Shown here: positions 43,470-53,580 of the stretch, piece by piece
How the letters are laid out: each line of letters starts with the position of its first letter
How positions within the stretch are numbered: the first letter of the stretch is position 1
Origin: Microdochium bolleyi
Lineage: Eukaryota > Ascomycota > Sordariomycetes > Xylariales > Microdochiaceae
Reading direction: 5' to 3'
Assembly (NCBI GenBank): GCA_001566295.1
Contig: KQ964247.1
Span: 2,418,001-2,482,000 of the forward strand
Length of the DNA: 64,000 nucleotides
Notes under the pieces: model-generated
Seen by the model: the letters and a program-made list of their open reading frames with translations, nothing else
What the model was told of the DNA's origin: nothing
The model's database searches: none
Program-made: the position numbers and the translations under genes

Positions 43470-44222
43470 CTACGGTTGCCGCTCCCACATCTGGAACTCA
43501 TATCTCGTCCCGTTCTCTTCCTGTACGCCACCGGGGACCTCCTCGCCCGTCCACGCATCTAGCGCATCCTTGCTCCGTTGTTCCCAGCCCTCCGCGGAGT
43601 CCTTGTCACCCCCGAGCGCCAGTGGGAACTGCGTGTCGCACTCAAACTCGGGCTCGAGCACGCTCGTGAGCAGCACTCGCCGCGCCTCCTCCAGCTTCAG
43701 CGCCGCGGCGTAGATCTCGCCGCCGCCGATGACGAAGACCTTCCCGCTGCCATTGCCCCCCTGTCGGGCCCGAAGGTGGTGCAGCACGGACTCGAGCGAG
43801 TCCAGCTTGACCACGGCGTCCGCTGAGCTGGCGGTGGATGGGTGGGAGCGGCTGATGACGATGTTGAGGCGGTCCTTGAGCGGGCGGAACTTCTCCGGGA
43901 TGCTGTCCCATGTCTTGCGGCCCATTATGACCACGTTTTGTGCCGTCGAAGGGTCGGCCTTGTAGTAATGATGGACACTGTCAGCAACTGCAATTCACAA
44001 TAGTTTCGGGCAGTAACTCAGAAGCGATCCGCCGAGAAAAACAAAAACAAAACTCACAGAAGCAGGCAACCTCTTGGTCACCCTCGCAAAGTACGCCATC
44101 TCCTTCCGCAGGCCGGTCCACGGCAGCGTGCCGTTGCGACCAATGCCCATCTGCCTCGTGGCAGCGACCACGAGGGTCAGCTCGAGGGGCGGTGATGGCG
44201 GCATGGTGTCGTTAGAGGACAT
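43470..44222 (-). CDS. DFR1: dihydrofolate reductase
   Basis: DHFR reduces dihydrofolate to tetrahydrofolate with NADPH, for thymidylate and purine synthesis. Exon 1 starts at ATG 44222; it holds LTLVVAATRQMGIGRNGTLP with the Trp of the LPW motif, and KEMAYFARVTKR. Exon 2 holds NVVIMGRKTWDSIPEKFRPL, the NADPH-binding KVFVIGGGEIYAAAL, and the fungal C-terminal strand ending YEFQMWERQP. The exact junction (between about 44070 and 43950) is unresolved: the strong GTGAGT donor does not join in phase with the CAG acceptors, whereas weaker donors (GTTGCC or GTTTTG) do. The protein would be about 215-225 aa, normal for fungal DHFR. The gene is otherwise intact and should be functional. Confidence 0.9.
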
Positions 44223-44793
44223 TGGGTCAGGTATTCCTCCCTGGGCGATGGAACTATCCAGTGGTGGAGTGTAATGCGTACTTTAGACAGGACTGCTGCT
44301 GTTTCAATCCGCAAGACCGGCCGCGGGACTGGGCTCTCCCAAGGGGCGATGCGTACACACAATTCGAGACCTCCAGTCGATAATTGCACCCTTTCTACAT
44401 AGGTCTGTAAAGTGGAATCGAGACGTATTACTTTACGAAAGGGCAAGTGGGAGGTGAGACAACTTGATGGCGGGGTTCCAGGAATTAATTGACGTTCGCG
44501 TCTTGGACGCGCCCACATAAGCTTCCCTTAGATGCCGCTAGACCCCTGCGGGTTCTCCTCACGACTGAGAATATGGATGTTCAGCAAACATGGAATTGTG
44601 AAATGTAGTCCCCTGATGATTGGTCACTTTCATTGAGAGACTGATCCTGAATATTCGCATATAGTCCTGTTCCCACTGCGTTTAAAACAATGCGCGATTG
44701 TCTTGGTCAAATATCTAGGATTAACCATGCACAGGGATGACTGACATGAACTATGCTTCTGTGAGCTCTGCTAATAATCTACTCGCCTCGTCC
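44223..44793. other. intergenic between tandem minus-strand genes
   Basis: A 571-bp gap that should contain the DHFR promoter and the 3' end of the phosphatase transcript. No supported gene. Confidence 0.55.
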
Positions 44794-45720
44794 CTACTGC
44801 TGAGCAGCGCGCAGGTCGCTGAGCTTGTCTACATAGTACGCAGGCACCGCGGGGGCATCCGCGGCCTCCCAGTCCGCCTTCTTGCTTACGCCTGTCAGCA
44901 CGGCGAGCGTGCCACCAAGCTTCCCCTCGACGCCGAACTGGATATCCGTGTTCAGCCGGTCTCCGACCATGCACGTCCTGGCGCGATCGAGCTGGAACTT
45001 GCCCTCGATGGCGTCCATCATAGCCTGGCTCGGCTTGCCCAGCGCCAGTGGCTGCTGGCCCGTCATGTTGACCAGGGGTATAGAGATGGAGCCCGCACCG
45101 GGGAAGAAGGCGTGGCTGTTGGGCAGGGTGCTGTCGGTGTTGGTGGCGAGGAACTTGGCCCCCTTCTGGAGGTACTGGAAGGCGACGGAGAGCTTGAGGT
45201 AGTTGATGTGCAGGTCCAGGCCCGCGAGCACGACTCCTACGTCCGGGTCGAGCATCGAGCCGTCGGCGAGCCCCGCGAAATCCTCAGGCGTCATGTCCCG
45301 CCGCAGGGCCGGGTCCGTGCCGCCAATGCAGGGCACGTTCTCGGTCCGCAGCTCAGCTTCGATGCCGGCCTCGCCCAGCACAAAGACCTTGTTCCGGGGC
45401 GCGGGCAGCTTCATGATGCGCGAAATATATATCGCGGACGAGTAGGCCGAGCCGAAGATGTCCTCGACGCTGCTGGCGATGCCCATCTTGTCGAGCTTCT
45501 TCTGGTAGTCCTCGCGAGACTTTGTCGAATTGTTGGTCACGAAGACGACCCGCTTGCCTCTTGATCTGAGCAGCTCGAGTGTCTCGGGGACACCCTCGAA
45601 GAGATGGTCGCCGGACCAGAGCACGCCATCGCAGTCAAAGAGGAAGACATCGAACTTGTCAATGAACTCGTTGATGGCTGCCGAGTCACCAGTCAGGTGT
45701 GTCGGCTGAGAGGAGCCCAT
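44794..45720 (-). CDS. PHO13: HAD-family phosphatase (PHO13/phosphoglycolate phosphatase type)
   Basis: The family hydrolyses 2-phosphoglycolate and related toxic side products of glycolysis; it was first assayed as 4-nitrophenylphosphatase. A single exon encodes 308 aa from ATG 45720. HAD motif I is FLFDCDGVLW with nucleophile Asp29 and acid/base Asp31. Motif II is VTNNST (61-66). The C2 cap contains GEAGIEAEL and VGVVLAGLDLHINYLKL. Motifs III/IV are GKPSQAMMDAI and MVGDRLNTDI, followed by LAVLTGVSKK. All catalytic positions are present and the length is normal. Confidence 0.95.
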   Translation of the reverse strand: MGSSQPTHLTGDSAAINEFIDKFDVFLFDCDGVLWSGDHLFEGVPETLELLRSRGKRVVFVTNNSTKSREDYQKKLDKMGIASSVEDIFGSAYSSAIYISRIMKLPAPRNKVFVLGEAGIEAELRTENVPCIGGTDPALRRDMTPEDFAGLADGSMLDPDVGVVLAGLDLHINYLKLSVAFQYLQKGAKFLATNTDSTLPNSHAFFPGAGSISIPLVNMTGQQPLALGKPSQAMMDAIEGKFQLDRARTCMVGDRLNTDIQFGVEGKLGGTLAVLTGVSKKADWEAADAPAVPAYYVDKLSDLRAAQQ

Positions 45721-47021
45721 AGTGACAATGAGGTTGGTGGGATCACGAATTGATGATGCTGGTCACGTCCGGGCTTGATTGCGGTATCGATGGCGGCGTG
45801 GTGTGTCAGAACTGGAAGCGTCGAGAAGTGCTGCTAGGGGAGCCTGACGAGGCCGATCACGCCGCGACTATCGTCCGCTCCGCTCGACGGCGCATCCGTA
45901 GAGTCGGCCAGCCAGGTGGGCCCGGTCCGCCCGGGTGGATCTTGACTCTCTCGAGATCGTCTCTGTCAACGCTGATTCTCACAACGGTTTCGATATTGTG
46001 GGAGGGATCATCTGCGTGCTCATCAGGGAATGGATCTGCACCAACGAATATACCAAGGCGATGCAGCTCGCACGTGCATACATGAGATTCCGGTGGTCGA
46101 TTTGCAGTGTACTGCCCACACGGATGAAAGTTTTCTCCCGTGTCGGAGGCTGACGCAACCCGGCTCGCTCGGGGTGGCTTCAGTATTGCATTAGCACAAA
46201 CGTGCATGCCAGGGTCGCGGAACTCTATCTTGTGGCCTCACCACATTGGCTGTAGATTGTGACGGGTGGTCAGCTCCGTGGCTGTCGTTGCTATCAACCA
46301 TGACTAGAGCCGGCCGACATGGACGTGGTGTGATGTAATCAGCCTCTGCCATCTCCACGCCACAGCTGATGAACAAAGTGGGGGTCCACTGGAAACAGCA
46401 CCGCTCGTGTCTGGAACGAGCCGGTGCAGACGGAGGACGAGTGCCTTTAGCCTGCTTTAGTAAAGTTGTGGCGAGCCGCCCAGGCACGGCGCTATCTCAC
46501 ATGCAGATTGTGCTGTGCGGGTGAAGAGAAGCGGGCACGTCAGAGTAACGACATGACAGAGGACAGCAGTACCGCTGTCACGGGTCAGCCACTACGGATC
46601 ATCGACGTCCGTTGCGCTAGAGGCGCGGCCTGCACGTCCCGGTCGTGTCGATGTCAGATCCCACAACCCCATCTCGGCAGCAATGTAAGGAGATGGGGAA
46701 GGCTTGCAGAGTGATCCAGGGACGACTCTTTCGCGAGGTCCTGTTCACTTGCATCAGCAACGCCCGGGAGCGTTCTCCGAAGGCGCTGGCAGGGTCCAGA
46801 AATAGCCCCGCGGCTGACAGGGAAGGGCACCCCACCTGAGCTCCAGAATAATTCAGTGACCGCACAGCAGTGACGAGATAGCTCCCCGCCATTGCCGTCA
46901 CCGGCCCGTCTCGAAAAGTGCCCTTAGGTCTGTCTTCTCCCGCTGGCCTTGGCTGCGGCTCCTCCTCTTCTTTTGCATTCCTCCACACCACCAAAGTCAG
47001 GACAACCGAGAAACAATCACC
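45721..47021. other. 1.3-kb region without a recognised gene
   Basis: The 1301 bp lie between the divergent phosphatase (minus) and 6-phosphogluconolactonase (plus) genes and must include both promoters. Small open frames of up to about 170 codons overlap on both strands and show no domain. A G/C-rich patch lies near 45920. Confidence 0.5.
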
Positions 47022-47807
47022 ATGCCCGGCCAGCAACCCAACCTGTTCGCCTTCCCCACGGTCGACGACCTGGCTACGGCGCTTCGCACATATCTCATTG
47101 AGGCTCAGAACCAGGGCCTGACCCGTCATGATGCCTTCAAGATTGGTGTCTCGGGCGGATCACTGCCGAAGACCCTCGCTCAGGCCTTGCTGGCGACACC
47201 AAAGTCCGACGAGGACAAGCCCCGATTCGACAAGTGGGAGATCTTCTTCTGCGACGAGCGCGCCGTACCACTCGACCACGAGGACAGCAACTACGGCCTG
47301 CTGAAGAAGGACCTGCTCGACAAGATCCCGGCCGAGCTCGGCAAGCCTACCGTCCACCCCATCGACACCCAGTACCTGAACGACACCCAGGAGCTCGCGG
47401 ACCAGTACGAGCAGACCCTGGTCAAGTCCTTTGCCGGCCGCGATTCTGTCAGGTTGCCCATCTTCGACCTGTTGCTCCTCGGCTCCGGCCCGGACGGCCA
47501 CACATGTAGTCTCTTCCCCGGCCATGCGTTGCTAAGGGAGGCGGATGCCTGGGTCGCGCCCATCGAGGACTCGCCCAAGCCGCCGCCGAAGCGCATCACT
47601 CTGACATTGCCGGTCGTAACACACGCTGTCAAGGTCGCCTTTGTCGCCACTGGCGGTGGAAAGAAGGAGATCATGAAGGAGATCTTCGAGGAGGGCAACG
47701 GCTTGCCTTGCGCCATGGTCAATGAGGCTACTGGCGACCGCTGCAGCTGGTTCGTCGATAACGCTGCTGTAGAGGGTGTGAGCTTTCCCCGCCGTGCTTT
47801 CTTGTAA
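47022..47807 (+). CDS. SOL3: 6-phosphogluconolactonase
   Basis: The enzyme hydrolyses 6-phosphogluconolactone in the oxidative pentose phosphate pathway, feeding NADPH production. A single exon encodes 261 aa from ATG 47022 (CACCATG context). Family features are FKIGVSGGSLPKTLA, WEIFFCDERAVPLDHEDSNY, LLLLGSGPDGHTCSLFPGH, PPKRITLTLPV and VAFVATGGGKKEIM. The length and the order of motifs match the fungal Sol/6PGL family. Confidence 0.96.
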   Translation: MPGQQPNLFAFPTVDDLATALRTYLIEAQNQGLTRHDAFKIGVSGGSLPKTLAQALLATPKSDEDKPRFDKWEIFFCDERAVPLDHEDSNYGLLKKDLLDKIPAELGKPTVHPIDTQYLNDTQELADQYEQTLVKSFAGRDSVRLPIFDLLLLGSGPDGHTCSLFPGHALLREADAWVAPIEDSPKPPPKRITLTLPVVTHAVKVAFVATGGGKKEIMKEIFEEGNGLPCAMVNEATGDRCSWFVDNAAVEGVSFPRRAFL

Positions 47808-50119
47808 AGAGATTGTTACGAGACCAGGATACCAGCAGGCTTTCATTTGTCACAACCAAATGGAAGAAGCCGCGACTCTTTATGACGAGACAGCCAAACC
47901 ATGGATATGCTTTGCTCGGAAAATGGATCAAAAGGATGGGACTAATTACCAGTCCCGACAAGACACTCGCTGAGATACCCCTGTTAGATGTGTGTACTTT
48001 CTTTCGATCATTTATAAACAGGAGCGATTGCGCTGTCAGGCCAATTAAGACTCGTCCGTCTCGCGTGAGTTGCGTGGACCGAAGCAGACAAGAAATGCCC
48101 CGAAGTGACGAACGAACAAACTACAGCATTTACTCTTTCACGCAATGGTGACTGATTGTGACACTATTTACGACAAAACGACGGCCAGCAGTGATAGAGT
48201 CTATACCTTCAATCGACAGCTAAGCAAGACGGATATTTGCCCTCCCACCAGCCAGAAGAAGAGGCATTCAGCACTTCGGACCAGTTGAGCCAAACCCAAA
48301 CAACGACCTTGCGCCCTCTACAACGGTTGCATGTGCTTGGCACGTCATTCCTCTCTTCTTTCAGAGGACGATGAATAAACAATGCTCTGTGGCAGATAAA
48401 GCGCGATGCTGTCCTTGGAAGCTACACATATTTGCTGGGTGGATTGTGATCCCTGCCTGGGTTTCCAGGCGACTTCCACAATCGGATGCTCGGGGAGATC
48501 ATCTTCATTGTGGCGCTCTCTTACGGCTTGGCAATCTGCGACACACTTGCATCCGGTACATTGACCCCCGGCAAGCAAGCATCATCATCATCATCAGGAC
48601 CAGGCCAGAGCAGGCAGGCAGGCGGCCACAATAGGACAGGGGAGTTCGAGACCTGCTGGCATGGTCGTCTGAAGATGGTCAGGAGCACTCTGGTTGAGTA
48701 TGTAACAGAGACAACCAGGGAATTGCAGGATCAGACGATCGGCACCGAGTATGCAGAAACGGCCACAGGGTTTACGATGCGGTGCTGCTCAGCTGACGGC
48801 GGAGATCCGCTGTCTAAAGCTTGAATGTCTGGACTGGATCCCTCCACGCGCGAGCCTGCCAAGGCATGAGGTATGTCTCAATCTGATGAGCCCCCTTTCC
48901 AGGGCATCGATCGAAGTCGGTGGCGGGGAGGCGAAGCTGACAAGCGGACCTTTCCCTGGGGTTTGCAGATCTTTGGATCACCTGTGCTTGCAAGAAGACC
49001 ATCTGCCTTCACGAGATTGGGAACAAAGAACTGCTGTACGGTAGAAGAGTGTGGTCGAAAATAGCACGCACGGAGGCAATGCGAACTACGAGTCATAAGC
49101 TGCCGCAATTGTCGTCAATGCCGTTCACATACTCGTTGGCAGCTGCAGGGCACTACGTGTTTCAGCCCCGTGGGTTCAGGCCAGGGGCGGGAGTCTCTAA
49201 CCCGTCGCAAGTCGAGCCCAAATTGTTGTGTCTCCCTCCCTCCAGGCTCCGCCTCCAGCGCCGCGCCCTCAACTCAGCCAACCGGTTTTCTGGTCACTCC
49301 CCCTGCCACCAACCCTGCAGCTCCGAAGCATCCATCTTTGCCATCCTCATCGCCTCCCACGGAGCAGGGATTGTGGCCCGTTGCGTCCGACTGCGACCCC
49401 TGACAACCACTGACATCAGGCAGCTCTCGGACGATCCATCAGTGCAGACGCAGCAGCGTCTTCGCTCGCAGACGCGCAAACGCTGCACACAAACAGTCCA
49501 GGACAAGCTTGGGCGGACTTGGGCCAGAGCAACGGCCCGGTTGGTGGCGCTGGACGTTCCATCGTTGTATTAGACGTGCTAGGAGCGGCAGCCTGTAACA
49601 ATCGGCCAGCTTCTACTCCACGGCCCACCCCTACGGCACGACGACGAGAGAGGGCGCCGGGCCCAGCGGAACGCGAAGACCAGGGTTCGTCGACGCTACT
49701 AGCCAAACAGGCCGCGTACCTGCATTAACTCCTGGCACCTGGCTGCCTGCGACGCCCCCGGCTCGGCGACATCATTTCACGCTCGCCCCTCCAGCTCGGG
49801 CAAGCTGGCTGACCGGCACGGCCCAAGACGAGGCGCGAAAAACCAACAGTCCTGCCCGTCGATCGTTCTGTCGTCGCGCTCCCACACTCATTCACATCAT
49901 CTCAGGACGACCTGGTATCTCCATGTCAGAAACCAGAATCATCACGTCCCGATCGCCATGCTGAGCGCGCACAGGCTCGAAATTCCAACAAACTCGAACC
50001 TCGGGACACCTTGCCACGCTCTTTCTTCATGCGATAACCTTGCGACACTGGCGGTTTTGGCAGTCTTCTTCCAGACCCATTATTCTTAATAAACCTGGTG
50101 CAACAGTACACGACACACT
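47808..50119. other. 2.3-kb region without a recognised gene
   Basis: No open frame here gives a domain. The plus-strand frames of 112 and 174 codons (48486-48824, 49049-49573) are low-information. There is a short CAT/ATC triplet run near 48585-48600 and GC-rich sequence from 49580 to 49870. The right half is probably a long promoter and 5' leader for the large gene at 50120. Confidence 0.5.
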
Positions 50120-52843
50120 ATGGATTCGAGCACCCTCCTCGCTGCCCCCAGCACGGGACGCTCCCGCTTCTCAAAGGCCTTGCCCGCGCCTCCTCCGGGC
50201 CTGAACAGCACACCCGCCGATACCATACCCTTTCCGCAGCTACCAGCACTACCATTCCCTCCGAGGCAACAGAGCGCCGGCATGTCTACCATCACAGCAT
50301 CGCCACTGCTGGCTCCCAGCTTCGGAACCAAGTCGATAGACTCGCCACTGCCCACACTGCCCTCGGCACCTTTTGCGACTAACTCATCGCAGCTTCCGTC
50401 ACCATCACTTGGTGCCATCAAGAGGAAGCCAGTTCGAAAGCCCGTCCCCGAGATGGCTACGACCACTATTACTCAAACTACACAACAGAGGAAGCGAGTT
50501 TCGTCCATCTCCAGCCTGCTTTCAGCGTATTCTCGCAGCTCGGCCGAATCGCTCCACAGGTCCTCTCACACGAGCGATGGATCCAAGGACAGCGAGACCT
50601 CTCCATCATCAGACGAGAACAATGGAAAGGCCTTGCGTTCCCAGCCAGAGCAAGCGGGTGTGGCCAGGCAGGGTCTTGGAGCGTCGACAACACTGCCGCA
50701 GACAGTGTCAGATCAGAGCAGACCACGGACACCACCAACGCAACATCGTCCCAACTTTAGCGGAAGTAATGTTGCGACATCCTCGCCAGCATCTGTCAAG
50801 CAAGACACACCGCAGAGGCGAGAAGTATGGCGGAGGAGGGCATCGTCAAACAGATCAGACCGCAGCATCGCCGTAGCCGATTTGAGATTGGCCATAACCC
50901 ATGGAAGCACTGCTGCAACCACGACTGTGCGCAGCGATGGAGGCTTCTCATCTCGTGGGAATCGATCTGTCGACGAGAAGGCACTACCTGCGATTATGCA
51001 AAGCCGTGGCACAGAGCCTGCAGGCAGCACTATGAATACCTTGCCTTTCAGGGACTATGGCACAAACCACAACTCACAATCAAGCCAGAGCATAGGTCAA
51101 CGTGACGCTCGTGCAAACCTTTCGGCGAAACAAAACAATGGGAAGCCCCCACCCCCACCGCCAAAGCAGAACAATCTATTGACTACTGAGGCAGAGCCTC
51201 GTATCTCCGATGCGAGCTCGATTCCTGGCTCTGTCCTCGGTGACATTCTCTCTAATTACAGCTTCCCAACTCCGCCCCTCGGCGAATCTGCAGCTTCCAC
51301 ACCAAAACCAAGCTATAGTGAGCCTCCAGTAAAGAATTCCGAGATCGTCAAGCTGGGCAGGAAACCAGTCGGATCTCCGCCAACGACACACGAAGCCGCT
51401 TCAGACAAGCATCCACTTGCTCTCACTCCCGGCACAGGGGCACAGGTCACGGCCGTGCCGACACCATCTACTGGCCATCACCTCGAGGTAAAGCAATTGC
51501 CAAGGATACCAGGCGTGGGCTTGCGACCTGGAGATAAGAGCCGCTCACCGGCTATCCCCTTCGACAAGTCGCCTCGTGTCGAACCCCTCCCGAAGAACAA
51601 CGAGGCTGTCGTTTCGCCGGTCGTCGAAGAAATGGACAAGATCAAGCACAAGTTCAAGGCCTTCGTGCACAAGCATACCTCCTCTACGGACGCGAGCTCA
51701 ATCGGAAGCAAGTCCTTGGGTAGCACGGTCAAGCTCACGGACGATGTCAAGTCGCCAAGTCCGCATGGCTCTGTTCACAAGGACTTGCCGGTCGTCCCCA
51801 GCATGACTGTCACTGAGCCAGCTCGGAAGGTGCTAGAGATGCCACCGCAAGCAGCACCATCGCCTGCCAAATCAGATGCGCCACTGTCTCTTCCCATGAT
51901 CGAAACATCGCCTTCGGGAGACCTGATGCCTGTTTCGGAGGAGAGCCAGCTGGGCGGGTTGAACGTGGTGGTACCAACACAGCAGCAAGCCCGGCTTCCT
52001 TCGCCAAGCTCGACAACATCGCTCGCAACCATACAAACTTCAGAATCTTATACTCAGGCGCCTTCCAGCAGGACGTCTGACTCACGCAGCCAATCTCGGG
52101 ACAGACGTTCAGCAGAAAGCAAGGGAAACGTACCTGGAAACGTACCTGGACCCGGACCCCGCCCTCGCGCTGGCACTAACACAAGCATCGCTAGCAGCAT
52201 GGGCCCCCGAGGACGAGTACTGCGGCCTGTCGCGAGTGCTCAGAACTTACACGGACCTCCTTCAGCTGGGTTTCGGTCTGGGTCGAGGCCTCGAGGTGCC
52301 ACGAATGATACTCTGCCGCCTTTTGCGCCATCGCCCATGTACCATCCTTTTAGGCAACGACCTCAGACTTCCTCGGGACCGGCGCCCAGGGGCCCACGAC
52401 CCTTGGATGGACGTGACCTATACCAGCTTGCCGACAGCCTCAGCAAGAACATTCTCGTGAGGAGATTCCATGAAGAGCGGACAGACAGCTTTCCAGTGCG
52501 CGAAGCCGATGCCGCTCTGACCGACAAGGACCAGGCTACTCTGCAGTCGATCCGGAAGCTGTTCCCACTGCAAGGGGCACAGCCGGCGCCACCAGAGAGC
52601 GACATTCGTCCGGCGCCACCAATCACGGACCGGCACTACAACTGCTGGTTCAGGCACGAGAACTGGGTTACGTCGCTGAACCAGCACAACTCGGTAGAAT
52701 GCCAAACATGCCACAAGAAGGAGAAAGACCCCCGGATGGCCTGCTGTGGCTGCGACGTCCGGGTCTGCTACGACTGTTACGAGCGACTCATGACTGAGAA
52801 GCGAGACTTGCGTGCTATGGTGAACAAACAGCAATCAGCATGA
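50120..52843 (+). CDS. large disordered protein with a C-terminal Cys cluster, 907 aa
   Basis: I do not recognise a characterised family. One intron-free frame of 907 codons starts at ATG 50120 (MDSSTLLAAPSTGRSRFSKA). Residues 1 to about 740 are Ser/Pro/Thr-rich and probably disordered. They include proline-rich motifs (PPPPPPK near 355) that could bind SH3 or WW domains, and a short helical patch MDKIKHKFKAFVHKH. The last 140 residues look folded: RDLYQLADSLSKNILVRRF, then a Cys/His cluster spanning CWFRHENWV, ECQTCHKKEKDPRMACCGCD and VCYDCYERL, which resembles a zinc-binding treble-clef or RING-like module. It ends in a basic helix. It may be an adaptor or signalling protein, but no function can be assigned. 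Confidence 0.8.
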   Translation: MDSSTLLAAPSTGRSRFSKALPAPPPGLNSTPADTIPFPQLPALPFPPRQQSAGMSTITASPLLAPSFGTKSIDSPLPTLPSAPFATNSSQLPSPSLGAIKRKPVRKPVPEMATTTITQTTQQRKRVSSISSLLSAYSRSSAESLHRSSHTSDGSKDSETSPSSDENNGKALRSQPEQAGVARQGLGASTTLPQTVSDQSRPRTPPTQHRPNFSGSNVATSSPASVKQDTPQRREVWRRRASSNRSDRSIAVADLRLAITHGSTAATTTVRSDGGFSSRGNRSVDEKALPAIMQSRGTEPAGSTMNTLPFRDYGTNHNSQSSQSIGQRDARANLSAKQNNGKPPPPPPKQNNLLTTEAEPRISDASSIPGSVLGDILSNYSFPTPPLGESAASTPKPSYSEPPVKNSEIVKLGRKPVGSPPTTHEAASDKHPLALTPGTGAQVTAVPTPSTGHHLEVKQLPRIPGVGLRPGDKSRSPAIPFDKSPRVEPLPKNNEAVVSPVVEEMDKIKHKFKAFVHKHTSSTDASSIGSKSLGSTVKLTDDVKSPSPHGSVHKDLPVVPSMTVTEPARKVLEMPPQAAPSPAKSDAPLSLPMIETSPSGDLMPVSEESQLGGLNVVVPTQQQARLPSPSSTTSLATIQTSESYTQAPSSRTSDSRSQSRDRRSAESKGNVPGNVPGPGPRPRAGTNTSIASSMGPRGRVLRPVASAQNLHGPPSAGFRSGSRPRGATNDTLPPFAPSPMYHPFRQRPQTSSGPAPRGPRPLDGRDLYQLADSLSKNILVRRFHEERTDSFPVREADAALTDKDQATLQSIRKLFPLQGAQPAPPESDIRPAPPITDRHYNCWFRHENWVTSLNQHNSVECQTCHKKEKDPRMACCGCDVRVCYDCYERLMTEKRDLRAMVNKQQSA

Positions 52844-53580
52844 GAGGCCGGACTAGAACGACATACTTGTACGAAAATGAATGAAGGGGGCAGAATAATC
52901 TGGGAAGGCCCACGATCGCAGTCAGAGGCAAAGAGTACATGAGGAAAACTTAGACGGGCGATTTCACACTTGGGGCGACTTTGCCAAAAAATTATTTCAC
53001 GACAGATACCACCTGACCACACCATTTTGGTGTATTTTTTCTGTTTATCACTGGCAAGGATACTGCATCGTCTTGCGCTGGCCGCCGAAAGAGGGCGATC
53101 CCAACGACATGGGCTTTTTATAGCATGTAAACGGATGTTTTTGTAACGGAAGAGGTAAGCGTACAGTATATATGCGTGGCAGTGTTATCGAGGTCCTCGA
53201 AAATGCAACCGTGATGACGGGCGGTTTTGACGCCACACCACAAAATATTGAGACGGATGAATTATCATCCCGGTGACAATCATCCTCGAGAACTCCATTT
53301 GTGTGAAAATGCCTTGCGCAAACTCCAGGCAGGTCTGCTCGTGCCTACTGTGTACCCAGGTACGTAGCAACCAAGCCTTGTTACGGTGTGGGGATGGACC
53401 CTGAACTTCCGCACTTTGAGCAGGCATTGTTTACCAAACAGCCAGCGCCAATCAGATCAGACCCAACTCTTGGCAACTTGGAGCTCTCCCTCAACAGCTT
53501 GGTCATTCCGGGATCCTGGCCCAGCTCACAAAGGACTTCGAGCCATCTGCGCGCACGCGGCCGGACACATACACGAGATA
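52844..53580. other. intergenic between two large plus-strand genes
   Basis: The left part is AT-rich with T-runs near 53030 and fits a 3' untranslated region. The rest should be the promoter of the next gene. The downstream frame is open back to about 53386 but has no ATG before 53581. Confidence 0.5.

Noticed and set aside
45857..46207. 116-codon minus-strand open frame upstream of the phosphatase gene
   Set aside because: No domain or signal, overlapping frames on the other strand, and composition that follows a local GC-rich patch.
53386..53580. Longer N-terminus for the HAUS8-like protein
   Set aside because: The extension begins at GTG with no ATG; the first ATG in frame is 53581.
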